A model generated the notes under the pieces. It had not been told where the DNA came from. It saw only the letters and a program-made list of their open reading frames with translations, and did no database searches. The position numbers and the translations under genes are program-made. Positions 1 through 7,902 of a stretch of 64,000 bases of DNA are shown here, piece by piece. Origin of the DNA: Cytophagales bacterium (GTDB lineage: Bacteria; Bacteroidota; Bacteroidia; Cytophagales; Cyclobacteriaceae); contig JAKSDO010000093.1 of NCBI GenBank assembly GCA_022360055.1, positions 1-64,000 on the forward strand, read 5' to 3'. Each line of letters opens with the position of its first letter. Position 1 is the first letter of the stretch.

Positions 1-368
1 ATTATTTCTCCAGTTTCAAGTGCTGTTTCATAATCAATCACTACCGGAGCCAAACCATAACCTTTGAAATGAACATACATCTTAAATCCTTGTGACTTTT
101 TACCGTATGTTCTCAATTTATTGATAATTACTTTTTTGTGAGATAACTCATTATTAACCCCATATCCACCCTGTGAGATATACATAAAACCTAAATCCGA
201 ACTTGGAATACCTATCATTAACGTATCCGCTACATTGAGTATATCACCGCTTTTTGACAGATATTTTTGATAACTTGATTTTTGTGTTAAATACCCGTAA
301 TCTGCTTTTTGTGAATATCCCCAAAAACAACTTGTTACCAAAACTAAGAATAGTAATTCCTTCATCAT
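1..368 (-). CDS. Hypothetical secreted protein, 3' part outside window
   Basis: Reading the minus strand from ATG at 368 (a second in-frame ATG follows at 365) gives an uninterrupted frame of about 122 codons that runs off the left edge. The first ~20 residues (MMKELLFLVLVTSCFWGYSQ) form a signal peptide of the Bacteroidota type, with cleavage expected after the SQ. The mature part is polar, with motifs such as TLMIGIPSS and HKKVIINKLR, and I do not recognise its family. It is probably exported to the periplasm or beyond. It stands alone, separated by decayed DNA from the next intact gene. Because the C-terminus is missing, no function is proposed. The frame and signal peptide are seen directly; export is inferred. 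Confidence 0.6.
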   Translation of the reverse strand, partial: MMKELLFLVLVTSCFWGYSQKADYGYLTQKSSYQKYLSKSGDILNVADTLMIGIPSSDLGFMYISQGGYGVNNELSHKKVIINKLRTYGKKSQGFKMYVHFKGYGLAPVVIDYETALETGEI

Positions 369-582
369 TGATCCTTTTTTATTTTAAACACAATCATTAG
401 TGAGATGTCTGACTTTCATTAAACTATAGTACATCATGCTAATCGTTATTAAACAATAATCGAGCCACCTTATAGGGTGTAGCAATTGCGTATAACACTA
501 TTGTGTTGTTTACTAAGTCTTCTATAAAATAGCCGTGAGATTTCAAAAAGAAAAGAGTGCTCTTTTGAAAAGTAACGACCTT

Positions 583-790
583 CTAATCTGCCTTTTTCTG
601 AGATGGTACTGCTTGCACATAGGTTAACTGGCTATAACCCAATATGGCGACATATACTTCTACATCGTTGATTTCCCCGGTTCATTTTAACTCTTTGTCA
701 ATGTAGGGAAACATCCCGGCAAGATGTTGGTAACGCTGTTCAGAGATGGGATCAGGATGGAAAACAATGCTGAAGTTGGGACTTTTTGTT
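583..790 (-). pseudogene. IS21-family transposase (IstA) remnant
   Basis: The minus strand reads HPDPISEQRYQHL, then GMFPYIDKELK, a stop, TGEINDVEVYVA, then ILGYSQLTYVQAVPSQ and a stop at 583-585. Both blocks resemble IS21 IstA transposases: an N-terminal stretch with FPYVEKELK, and the start of the catalytic core, where a line such as VFVAVLGYSQYTYVEAVPSQ is typical. The region normally between them (the helix-turn-helix and linker) is missing, so this is an internally deleted copy with an in-frame stop and no catalytic triad. No IstB helper or terminal inverted repeats are visible. Recognition is from memory of the family, not a search. Confidence 0.55.
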
Positions 791-844
791 GACGATAAGC
801 AAGAACCCACTATCTATTCCTTCCGGGGAACAAATAAGGGATAA

Positions 845-990
845 CGGTGTGAGTTTATTGGATTTGTTGATGAGGAATACGGCGTCAAGTTCCGTGCTGA
901 GGAACGCATTGGCAAATTGGCCACATTCTTTGCTGTCTTAGCCATTCTGATCAGTTGTTTGGGTTTGTTTGGCTTAGCAGCTTTTTTAGC
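845..990 (+). pseudogene. FtsX-like ABC permease fragment
   Basis: The plus strand encodes KFRAEERIGKLATFFAVLA followed by ILISCLGLFGLAAF. This is the hallmark segment of the large FtsX/MacB-type permeases of Bacteroidota, namely the linker after the periplasmic domain plus a transmembrane helix. Homology stops at about position 990, where FecR-like sequence begins on the opposite strand. No start codon in frame and no upstream or downstream domain remain. It is a scrap about 45 codons long, from a different paralog than the fragment at 1393-1788, because the same family segment is present in both. Confidence 0.6.
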
Positions 991-993
991 CAT

Positions 994-1272
994 TTACTTT
1001 GGTCGAGCATTCGATAATTTTAACGTCGTTCTGATTCTCGCGATCACCTCGTTTATTCCCTGTTCGGACAATGCCGAAGTATCTTTTCCCAGTATTTCTC
1101 TTAGTTGAAGTATCATCCATCAAACTTCTTCCACTTCTTCATACTTTTCCGGATGTTGTTCCAACCATGCTCTCCAAAACCTATCTGAACTTTCATCTGA
1201 CTGGAATACCCATTGAAAAAAGGTTTGACCCATCATTGGATCCACAATCGTATGATCCTTATAATTTGTCAT
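994..1272 (-). pseudogene. FecR-type anti-sigma factor remnant (frameshifted)
   Basis: From ATG at 1272 the minus strand reads MTNYKDHTIVDP, then FFQWVFQSDESSDRFWRAWL and EQHPEKYEEVEEV, ending at a stop at 1120. This is the classic N-terminal DUF4880-like segment of Bacteroidota FecR proteins (FxxWVxxPDxxSDxFWxxWLxxHPE). A second frame continues with ILQLREILGKDTSALSEQG and INEVIARIRTTLK, which fits the helix that follows in the family, and ends at TAA 994-996. So a frameshift and then a truncation have removed the membrane helix and periplasmic FecR domain. A FecI-type sigma factor lies upstream at 2050-2664, so this was probably its partner. Confidence 0.6.
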
Positions 1273-1392
1273 TTCGAGACCTAACTTTTTATACAAAACG
1301 CACAAATTTGAATGACGTATTCTTGTGTATTTATTTGATTTACAGGTTATTATAAAAACACGTCATCGGTAGCTACATGCTTTGGATATCTT

Positions 1393-1788
1393 TTACTCAT
1401 CCCGGAGACTGTCTACTGGATTAGTCAGCGCAGCTTTGATGGATTGATAGCTTACGGTCAACCAGGCAATAAGTAGGGCGCCTATTCCTGATAGTAAGAA
1501 CACCCACGGGCTAATATCGGTGCGAAAAGCAAATCCCTCAAGCCATTTCTGCATGACAAGATATGCTACCGGTATGGATATCCCAAAGGCAATGATGACT
1601 AGCTTGATAAAGTCTTTAGATAACAACAGGATTAGATGGCTTACTGAAGCCCCCATCACTTTACGGATACCGATCTCATTGGTACGCTGTTCAGCCATAA
1701 AAGTAGCCAATCCTAACAGACCGAGACAAGCCACCGCGATGGCCAATCCAGTGAAGATGGAAAATACAGTTCCTCCTGGCAAAACCAC
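1393..1788 (-). pseudogene. FtsX-like ABC permease, C-terminal fragment
   Basis: The frame encodes about 130 residues matching the C-terminal four-helix half of MacB/FtsX permeases: FTGLAIAVACLGLLGLATFM, then the signature EIGIRKVMGAS, a long hydrophobic pair and a final helix ending NPVDSLRDE. Complete proteins of this family are about 800 residues with a large periplasmic domain, and none of that is present upstream. Homology begins abruptly near VFSIF at about 1765. The nominal ATG is therefore accidental and the piece is a truncated pseudogene. Its stop at 1393 looks native, since the LRDE ending is typical of the family. Confidence 0.75.
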
Positions 1789-2049
1789 CTAAAGAACCTC
1801 AAAAAAAAGACTGGAATTTGCGCTTTACTTTTCATGCTCCCGAAATGTTTAGCACAGGGCTGGTCAGGGAATTGTAAAATCGCCTTTGGATCTTCCGGGA
1901 CATCCAGCACAAAACCAAAATATGAATTTGACAAAAAGAAATTATTGGTACTTTTTCCAACTCCAGGCACTGATTCCTTCCGCCCATCTCCAAGTGATTT
2001 GGTCCGTTCTACTACTCGTAAAACTGCTCCTTCATCAGCGTAGAAAATG
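1789..2049. other. Decayed spacer, no recognisable gene
   Basis: This stretch separates the FtsX tail from the FecI sigma factor. It has short open frames on the minus strand, but none has a coherent domain or a match to FecR or FtsX that I can recognise. It is probably scrambled debris left by the rearrangements that broke the flanking genes. Confidence 0.4.
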
Positions 2050-2664
2050 TTATTGTAGAAATATCAATTTTCGCAATTTCTTCATCGTTTTATAGATTAT
2101 ATTTCTGGCTGATTTTACGTTGCTAAACCTCATTATTTTGGCCATTTGTTGATAAGAAAAATTCTCAACATAAAAATAGTGTAACAACTCTTTTTCTCTG
2201 GTTGTTAGTTTGGATAGGGCTAATCGTAATTTTTCTTTTTGCTCCTTTTCTATTTGACTATTGATGATTTTTGTTTCATGAGAAACCTCAAAATTGAATT
2301 CATGCCGAGCACCTGTCGAGATGATTTCCGATATTCTTTGGTTCTTTTTAAGAATTCCGAGCACTTTCAGCCTCATGGCAGCAAACAGGTATGGCTTAAT
2401 AGCATCCGTGCTTTTCAGGTTTTTACTTCTCCTTAGATCAAGAAATAATTCCTGAATACAGTCCTTAATGATTTCCCGGTCCTGACAAAACCGAAGGCCA
2501 TATCTATGGAGGTCCTGAATATATTTGAGATAAATGAAAATGAAGGCTCCTTCATGTCCCTGCCTGAAGAGATCCCATATTTCCGTATCTGATTTTTGTT
2601 TCAGGTCGATCACGGCAGCCTGGGGAGCATCATGTACTTTCTTATATGTTAAGGCTGCCTTCAC
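2050..2664 (-). CDS. ECF RNA polymerase sigma factor, FecI-like
   Basis: The 204-aa product has the two-domain layout of extracytoplasmic-function sigma factors. Region 2 is seen around residues 30-95 (EIWDLFRQGHEGAF, IKDCIQELFLDL) and region 4 around 135-195 (LSKLTTREKELLHYFYVENF, then a helix-turn-helix with MRFSNVKSARN). It would direct RNA polymerase to a small set of cell-envelope or nutrient-uptake genes. In Bacteroidota such genes are normally followed by fecR and a susC/susD pair. Here only a frameshifted fecR remnant (994-1272) remains, beyond an FtsX scrap, so the sigma factor is an orphan and may be unregulated or silent. The region 2 sequence looks intact. Confidence 0.8.
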   Translation of the reverse strand: MKAALTYKKVHDAPQAAVIDLKQKSDTEIWDLFRQGHEGAFIFIYLKYIQDLHRYGLRFCQDREIIKDCIQELFLDLRRSKNLKSTDAIKPYLFAAMRLKVLGILKKNQRISEIISTGARHEFNFEVSHETKIINSQIEKEQKEKLRLALSKLTTREKELLHYFYVENFSYQQMAKIMRFSNVKSARNIIYKTMKKLRKLIFLQ

Positions 2665-2672
2665 AATGAGTG

Positions 2673-4373
2673 TTAAATGATTCCACCTGTGGTTGTCAAA
2701 ATAAACCAGAGCACTAACAATATCTTTTGCCAGACGGTAATGTTTACAATTTCATACACATTTACCGCCTGATTGACCTTCACATTGTAGAGCGTCTGAA
2801 TGTCCCCGCCCATCCATTTAACGACGACCGAATCAGCCGTATCATAGCTGTTCATTCCAAAGTGAGCGATAGAGCTATTTTTGGATTCATGGCTTGAACC
2901 GCCGTCTATTTCTCTCACCATGGTGTTGTCCCCGGCATAGACCACTACCCTCGATCCCAGACCATTGCTATCTGACTTCTTGCCATGAAGCTTTATTTTA
3001 AGCCAGTTCTTCCCCTGACTTTCATTCCTGTACAGTCTCGAATTCAAATTGGTATATCCGAAGCTGTTATTGGAGACGGATTTTTGATTGACGACAAACA
3101 AATCCAAATCACCATCATTATCGTAATCGAAAGTCACAGAACCTCGACCTATTGAAGGATCACTTAAGCCGGCTTCAACTCCACTTTTAATAAACTTACC
3201 ATCAACATTTTCAAGTAACAAATTTGGGATCGGTTTTTCGTCAGGGTTTAATGAGCCATTGGTAATAAATAGATCCAGGTCCATGTCATTATCGCTGTCT
3301 AAAAAGTTGATCCCCCAACTAATTGTAGTGACCGGGCGCCCGTCCACATTGGTCATAAATGTAATTGATGCCCCAATTTCTTTGCTTTTATTCAGAAATG
3401 GGCTATTCGGCCCTTGATTGATCACAAAAGGCGCATCTAGAATATTACTAAAAAAATAATCTAGCCATTGATCATTGTTATAATCGCCAATAGCCACGCC
3501 CATCGCCGACATCCCAAAATCCATATCCATTTTCTCGCTCACTTCGGTGAATTTTTTCTTTGGATACTCATTCCTAAACAATTTATTTGGAGTAAACTTG
3601 TAACCAAAATCATTAATGACCAGCAGGTCGAGATCGCGGTCATTGTCATAATCGGTAAATACTCCGCCAAAACCCAACCCCACATAGTTCAGGCCATAAT
3701 CATAGCTTATTTCTTCAAATCGTTCCCCTCCTCTATTTATGTACAGCAGGTCCCATGCCGGCGGTGATTTACTGGATACCATTCCGGTGTACCGATCCAG
3801 GCGACCGGTGAAATTTTCAAAAAATACACCCACAAAGAGATCAGGGTAGCCATCTAAATTGATATCTCCAAATGCAGCTCCTGTAGAAAACTTAGCATTT
3901 TCCGCTAACCCAAACTCTTTGGTTCTATTTGAAAATGTGCCATCTCCATTATTTATATAAAGAATATCCGGTGCTTTTAACACACCTTCATTTCCCGTTG
4001 AAGAAATAGCTGTAATGAAAATATCTTCTAATCCATCCTTATTTACGTCACCACTAATGGCCCCTTGGGTAACTATTGTATCGAGATCATGAAATCCGGC
4101 TTCACGAATAATATTCATGAAGGTTCCATCTCCATTGTTCCTGTAAAATCCATCCTTCCCCGCTCCTCCTGCGATAAACAAATCTTCATGGCCGTCATTG
4201 TTATAATCCAACACACAAACACCTCCGCCGAAAGTCCCCTGAAAAGGCACAAAGAAATGATTAATTCCCGCATCTTCGGTTACATCCACATACTTATTTT
4301 GTGCGAATATCAACGATCGGAATACTACCAACATCGAGATTACTACACAAAAATTCCTTAAGAACAAATACAT
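2673..4373 (-). CDS. Exported FG-GAP/VCBS repeat protein with UnbV (ASPIC) domain, CRTAC1-like
   Basis: This 566-aa protein has an N-terminal signal peptide (residues 1-25, ending FAQ). It then carries many FG-GAP/VCBS calcium-binding repeats with acidic loops such as DYNNDGHEDLFIAGG, DVNKDGLEDIF and DYDNDGDLDLFVV, predicted to fold as a seven-bladed propeller. A C-terminal ASPIC/UnbV domain follows (GSRVVVYAGDN, GGSSHESKNS, VVVKWMGG). The family is secreted or surface-bound in Bacteroidota and often sits near SusC/SusD systems; its biochemical role is not established. Oddly, the last ~20 residues are hydrophobic (WQKILLVLWFIL), which could be a membrane tail or a frame extension. The fecI start lies 8 bp downstream on the same strand. 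Confidence 0.85.
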   Translation of the reverse strand: MYLFLRNFCVVISMLVVFRSLIFAQNKYVDVTEDAGINHFFVPFQGTFGGGVCVLDYNNDGHEDLFIAGGAGKDGFYRNNGDGTFMNIIREAGFHDLDTIVTQGAISGDVNKDGLEDIFITAISSTGNEGVLKAPDILYINNGDGTFSNRTKEFGLAENAKFSTGAAFGDINLDGYPDLFVGVFFENFTGRLDRYTGMVSSKSPPAWDLLYINRGGERFEEISYDYGLNYVGLGFGGVFTDYDNDRDLDLLVINDFGYKFTPNKLFRNEYPKKKFTEVSEKMDMDFGMSAMGVAIGDYNNDQWLDYFFSNILDAPFVINQGPNSPFLNKSKEIGASITFMTNVDGRPVTTISWGINFLDSDNDMDLDLFITNGSLNPDEKPIPNLLLENVDGKFIKSGVEAGLSDPSIGRGSVTFDYDNDGDLDLFVVNQKSVSNNSFGYTNLNSRLYRNESQGKNWLKIKLHGKKSDSNGLGSRVVVYAGDNTMVREIDGGSSHESKNSSIAHFGMNSYDTADSVVVKWMGGDIQTLYNVKVNQAVNVYEIVNITVWQKILLVLWFILTTTGGII

Positions 4374-4451
4374 ACAACTAGACCAACGGATTACAAATAA
4401 ACCTTTATGAAATTATGTAATTCAAAAGCAATATGGAGTTTTTCATCTGAA

Positions 4452-4469
4452 TTCTCAAAAAATTGAGAA
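4452..4469. promoter_or_regulatory. Short perfect inverted repeat upstream of the CRTAC1-like gene
   Basis: Seven-base arms TTCTCAA and TTGAGAA surround a 4-base A loop, about 80 bp upstream of the start at 4373. It could be an operator or part of a weak terminator. Only the symmetry is certain. Confidence 0.3.
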
Positions 4470-4563
4470 CTAATTTTGCGTTTTTATTGAATTTGTGTTC
4501 GATAACATTAAGAACCAGGCTAATTGACCTCTGTATGTTAAGGCACGTAACAACACCGTCCCT

Positions 4564-4845
4564 TACCAGCCATTTTCCAACAAAAGCATAAGACTTATTC
4601 CGCCTGTTGGCACCCCGGAATTAATTCTGATATCAGAGTCTCGAATATCGCCTGCCTTTCTAGGGGCTCCAAAGGAGATCCGGTTTGGTTGATCTTCAAT
4701 CGCATCCTTAAGTTTTTCCTCTTTGTCGGTATGATGCGTGTCGTTTTTAGGAAGGAAATCCGAACTCTTTACAACTTGAGGTTTTTCAATTCCAAGATCC
4801 TTTGTATTGTATAGAACCAGAACCTCCTGTTGTTTTTCGATTAGT
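4564..4845 (-). pseudogene. Open frame without start codon, unknown remnant
   Basis: The gap between 4374 and 5193 contains one long minus-strand frame of about 93 codons, bounded by a TGA upstream and a TAA at 4564-4566. It has no ATG, GTG or TTG near its 5' end. It includes QQEVLVLYNTKDLG, DTHHTDKEEKLKDAIED and GVPTGGISLMLLLENGW. Composition is protein-like, but I recognise no family. It is most likely the tail of a gene whose 5' part was lost. The remainder of the gap (4374-4563 and 4846-5193) shows nothing I can name. Confidence 0.25.
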
Positions 4846-5193
4846 TCTCATATAATCCACAAGGAGGTTTACCCCATACTAGCTTGCATATCCAATTCCA
4901 TTTGGTAAATGTTATCCGATCCCGATCCATGGTGGCAAGTAGGGGGAATTCGCGAATTTAGGCAATGGGGATTCTGCTCCAGTTTCAGGAAACGGTATGT
5001 TCTAGGCTTGTTTTATTGATGGTTAAAAAAGGTTTATGAGCTCAAAATGATTTTCGTGAATTTTTAAATGAGAATTAATGCCATAATTCTCTCGAATACG
5101 CCTAATTATACTTTCTTTCATGCTTTTAGAAATAAATCTTATTGTCTGCCGATTATGACCGCTCAACGGTTATGAACCATCGAAGGTCATTAT

Positions 5194-5472
5194 TTATTGA
5201 CTTATCTCATATTTCATGCTGCAACGATTACAAACCAATTGCGCATCATCCTTTTTCAATGCAATACCGGTCAAATACTTTTCAGCATACGCCTGCACCC
5301 AGCCCTTCTTTTCATCTATATTGTTGGTATCAATCCCTTCCACTTTGACAGCGTTGTAAAAATGGCCGCTATATTCCTGACGTCCCCAGCAATTCGGACA
5401 ATATCCTTCAGGAGCTGTAGGTGCATCTTTCTCATTTGAAACAATAGACTTTAAAAATTTAAATAAGCTCAT
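5194..5472 (-). CDS. Small conserved protein with two CxxC pairs
   Basis: The 92-aa product contains CPNC (residues 25-28) and CNRC near the C-terminus, which together look like a zinc-ribbon or thiol pair. The stretch APEGYCPNCWGRQEY followed by GHFYNAVKVEGID resembles a small uncharacterised protein that I recall from many Bacteroidota genomes. It is cytoplasmic, without a signal peptide. It lies immediately downstream of a truncated msrA and a thioredoxin-reductase fusion on the same strand, so a thiol-redox or metal-handling role is plausible but inferred from context only. Confidence 0.7.
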   Translation of the reverse strand: MSLFKFLKSIVSNEKDAPTAPEGYCPNCWGRQEYSGHFYNAVKVEGIDTNNIDEKKGWVQAYAEKYLTGIALKKDDAQLVCNRCSMKYEISQ

Positions 5473-5520
5473 GATATTATTTGTTAATTGAATATGCTAC
5501 TTAAACTACTTTTAATGAAA

Positions 5521-5721
5521 CTAAGTCCTGCACGCTTGTAAGTTTGATATGAGATACAAATATGAGAACATGTTACACTTGATTCTCATGCATAAAGTCC
5601 CAATATCCCGGCCATCAGAACCTATCCACTCCTGATCTGCATGACGCACTCCTTTTAAGGACTGAAATATCCCCTCTGTACACCAATGACATCCACCACC
5701 AAAACTTATCAGGTGCTCCAC
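5521..5721 (-). pseudogene. msrA: Truncated peptide-methionine (S)-S-oxide reductase (msrA fragment)
   Basis: The first ~35 residues (FGGGCHWCTEGIFQSLKGV, then EWIGSDGRD) match the MsrA active-site region. That includes the catalytic cysteine in the GCxWC-type motif. MsrA is normally about 170-210 aa; here homology ends after residue ~38 and the frame stops at 66 aa with unrelated sequence. The substrate-binding and resolving-cysteine parts are gone, so this is a pseudogene. It sits 9 bp downstream of the thioredoxin-reductase fusion, the enzyme system that would have recycled it. Confidence 0.75.
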
Positions 5722-5730
5722 TTTTTTTAA

Positions 5731-7143
5731 TCAGTCTTTTAGGAATTCCCTCAGCCCATAACTGGCAAGCACTCCTTCTCCAGTAGCCGCTGCCACCTGT
5801 GCTATGGCGCCTGCTCTGTTGTCACCTGCGGCAAAAACACCTTCTGTTGACGTTTTAGCCAGCCCTGTTGTGATGATAAAACCTTGATCGTTGGTGTCAA
5901 CCAAACCCTTGAATGATTGATTGTTTGGTATAAGCCCGATAAATATGAACACCCCGTCAGCTGTGATTATTTCTTGCTCACCGCTGACCTTATCCCTGAC
6001 TTCTAAACCTGCGAAAGCCCCATTTTCTCCAACTTTGAATTCGAGTGATTCCTTGTTATTGTACGTTTCAATATTTTCTACCAGCGGCAGTTTGTCTATA
6101 TAGGTCCGGGAAGCAGTAAAGTCTTCATTGCGATTAATAATTTTAACTTTTTTTGTAAAACCGGAAAGAAAAATTGCTTCTTCCAAAGCAGAATTCCCAC
6201 CTCCGATAACTATTACTTCTCTATCCCGATAAAAAGCCCCATCGCAGGTAGCGCAGAAATGCACCCCACTTCCGATGAGCTCAGATTCTCCCGGGATATT
6301 CAATTTTTTATAGGTTGAACCTGTTGACAGCACAACTGAACGACCCAAAAAATGCTTTGATTTGGTTTTGACGACAAAAACATCCTTCTCTTTTATTATA
6401 TCTATTACCTCTTCACCCGTCTTAATGGTAGCGCCGTATGTCTTTGCTTGCTCTTCCATTTTATCCATCAGGTCTGGCCCGGAAATAGAAGTGAATCCAG
6501 GATAGTTTTCAATTCTCTCAGTTAGAAATGCGTTTCCGCCAATAGTCTTCTTCTCCAGAATAAGTGTTTCAAAACGGTCACGCTGAGCGTAGATCGCTGT
6601 AGTTAGCCCAGCCGCACCGCCACCGATGATAATACTATCAAATACTTTTTCAGTCTTCTCCTCATTTATCTTTAGTGCATCTCTCAAGGTGCTGTTTTCC
6701 GGCTCAACAAATACTTCATCATTGATCAATATAGTTGGGATTTTGCGTTTTCCATTATTGATTTTCTCAACCAAAGGAATCGCCCATTCATTGCTATCAA
6801 TATCAATAAACTGGAAGTTGATTTTGTTATCTGCCAGATACGATTTAGACTTTCGACAGTCCGGACACCAGTCTGCTCCATAAAGAATTACACGACCTTG
6901 TTCATTGATTCCCAATACGGAAGCCAGATGGTTATTGTCCGGATTTGTATATGATTTCCCATTGATAATGATCGTAGGGATAATCCGTTTCCCGTTATTG
7001 ATGGTTTCCACCGTTTTGGTCGCAGACTCATCCAAATCAACATCTATAAATGTGTATTCGATATTATGCTCTTTCAAAAATGCTTTTGCTCTTCGGCAAT
7101 CCGGGCACCAATCTGCGCCGTATAATATGATTTCGTTATTCAT
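5731..7143 (-). CDS. Fusion: two glutaredoxin-like domains plus thioredoxin reductase
   Basis: The 470-aa protein has three parts. Residues 1-80 and 81-160 are tandem glutaredoxin/mycoredoxin-like domains, each with GADWCPDC (Cys13/16 and Cys93/96, spaced exactly 80 residues apart) and an IPT cis-proline motif. Residues ~168-470 form a low-molecular-weight thioredoxin reductase with an FAD-binding GGGAAG (174-179), the redox-active CATC (Cys297/300), an NADPH-binding GGGNSA (314-319) and a C-terminal GVFAAGDNR. Electrons should pass from NADPH through FAD and CATC to the CPDC domains in cis. A conventional trxB is present at 19550, so this is a second, specialised reductase. Its start overlaps the DUF2721 gene by 8 bp, implying one operon. 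The domain reading is direct; the electron route is inferred. Confidence 0.88.
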   Translation of the reverse strand: MNNEIILYGADWCPDCRRAKAFLKEHNIEYTFIDVDLDESATKTVETINNGKRIIPTIIINGKSYTNPDNNHLASVLGINEQGRVILYGADWCPDCRKSKSYLADNKINFQFIDIDSNEWAIPLVEKINNGKRKIPTILINDEVFVEPENSTLRDALKINEEKTEKVFDSIIIGGGAAGLTTAIYAQRDRFETLILEKKTIGGNAFLTERIENYPGFTSISGPDLMDKMEEQAKTYGATIKTGEEVIDIIKEKDVFVVKTKSKHFLGRSVVLSTGSTYKKLNIPGESELIGSGVHFCATCDGAFYRDREVIVIGGGNSALEEAIFLSGFTKKVKIINRNEDFTASRTYIDKLPLVENIETYNNKESLEFKVGENGAFAGLEVRDKVSGEQEIITADGVFIFIGLIPNNQSFKGLVDTNDQGFIITTGLAKTSTEGVFAAGDNRAGAIAQVAAATGEGVLASYGLREFLKD

Positions 7144-7531
7144 GTTTTCTATGATTTTTTAAATTATTTTGATGTTGCTCTTTTCTTATGTTAATAGCTT
7201 TATAACTATAAATGACTAGCAGTGCCAATGCAAGTAATGTGAAGGCAATCCCTATCGCAAGTATCCATAAACCAATTTGTTGTAAGGGAAATATAACTTC
7301 AAAGATCGCCGAGAGCACAAAAGATGCCGCGGATGTATAAAACAAGGTACTGGAACTTGTCAGCCGTTTAAGTTGCCCGATTTTTAGCCAAATAATATGA
7401 TGCTGAAAATCATTGTGTTTCATCAATAGCAATCGTTCGATTTCACCACTTAGTGCCATCATTTGATTGGTAGTTGATAATATCAACATGCCAATGCCCG
7501 GAATTATGGTAATGGGAATGTACCAATCCAT
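7136..7531 (-). CDS. DUF2721-like membrane protein
   Basis: The product from ATG 7531 is about 131 aa and begins MDWYIPITIIPGIGMLILST, the characteristic first helix of DUF2721 proteins. A charged middle follows (SGEIERLLLMKH), then two further transmembrane helices. The function of the family is unknown. The frame is open upstream to an ATG at 7612, but those 27 residues (including CKPRALRAA) do not resemble the family and overlap another small frame, so I prefer 7531. The 3' end overlaps the start of the reductase fusion by 8 bp, so the two are translationally coupled and the membrane protein may be linked to its redox function. Confidence 0.7.
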   Translation of the reverse strand: MDWYIPITIIPGIGMLILSTTNQMMALSGEIERLLLMKHNDFQHHIIWLKIGQLKRLTSSSTLFYTSAASFVLSAIFEVIFPLQQIGLWILAIGIAFTLLALALLVIYSYKAINIRKEQHQNNLKNHRKHE

Positions 7532-7535
7532 AAGC

Positions 7536-7664
7536 TTAGTAAAGTGTGATGCTGCAGCGCGCAATGCCCTTGGTTTGCATCCTATTTGAGAATTCAGAAT
7601 TGATATATTCAAATATCATTTGATTGAATGCTGCTGGCTCTTCGGTTTTCAATACAGTAATCAT
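7536..7664 (-). CDS. Possible small upstream ORF, 42 aa
   Basis: Minus-strand ATG at 7664 opens a 42-codon frame (MITVLKTEEPAAFNQMIFEY and onward) ending 4 nt before the preferred start of the DUF2721 gene. The amino-acid composition is protein-like and the position suggests either a tiny first gene of the redox operon or the head of a gene that has been truncated. I recognise no family. It competes with the longer reading of the DUF2721 frame for the same bases. Confidence 0.3.
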   Translation of the reverse strand: MITVLKTEEPAAFNQMIFEYINSEFSNRMQTKGIARCSITLY

Positions 7665-7737
7665 ACGCTTTTTTTATTTAAGTAATTACGCAGCAAAAAT
7701 GAGGAAAAAATAGCTTGATCCGGGTAGAAATTTTTCC

Positions 7738-7890
7738 CTATAATTTGTCAATTATTCCTTTGTTGCCTACGATTAATGAAACAATCATACAAAGCAGGAA
7801 TCCAATGATAATGGAGCCAATGCCCAAGTAGATAGACTGGCCGCTGAACTTTTTAAAAACAAGGGGTTTTTGAAGCCCTCTTGTAAACAT
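7738..7890 (-). pseudogene. TraF-like (DUF4133) conjugative-transposon fragment
   Basis: The minus-strand frame from ATG 7890 gives 50 residues: RGLQKPLVFKKFSGQSIYLG followed by a long hydrophobic segment and a stop at 7738. This matches the N-terminal half of DUF4133 TraF proteins of Bacteroidota conjugative transposons (pattern KGLQKPLxFKGFKGxFIYWG). Complete proteins are about 90-110 aa, so the C-terminal half is missing. It lies 12 bp downstream of a TraE-like tail, in the order used by these elements. No other transfer genes remain. Confidence 0.55.
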
Positions 7891-7902
7891 GGGACACCTC
7901 CA

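Noticed and set aside
470..530. Palindromic AACAC/GTGTT sequence resembling an integron attC-like site
   Set aside because: Only a short hairpin is visible; the paired core sites and an integrase or gene cassettes are missing.
1713..1970. 85-codon minus-strand frame between the FtsX fragment and fecI
   Set aside because: It reads through the FtsX pseudogene in the wrong frame and has no coherent domain.
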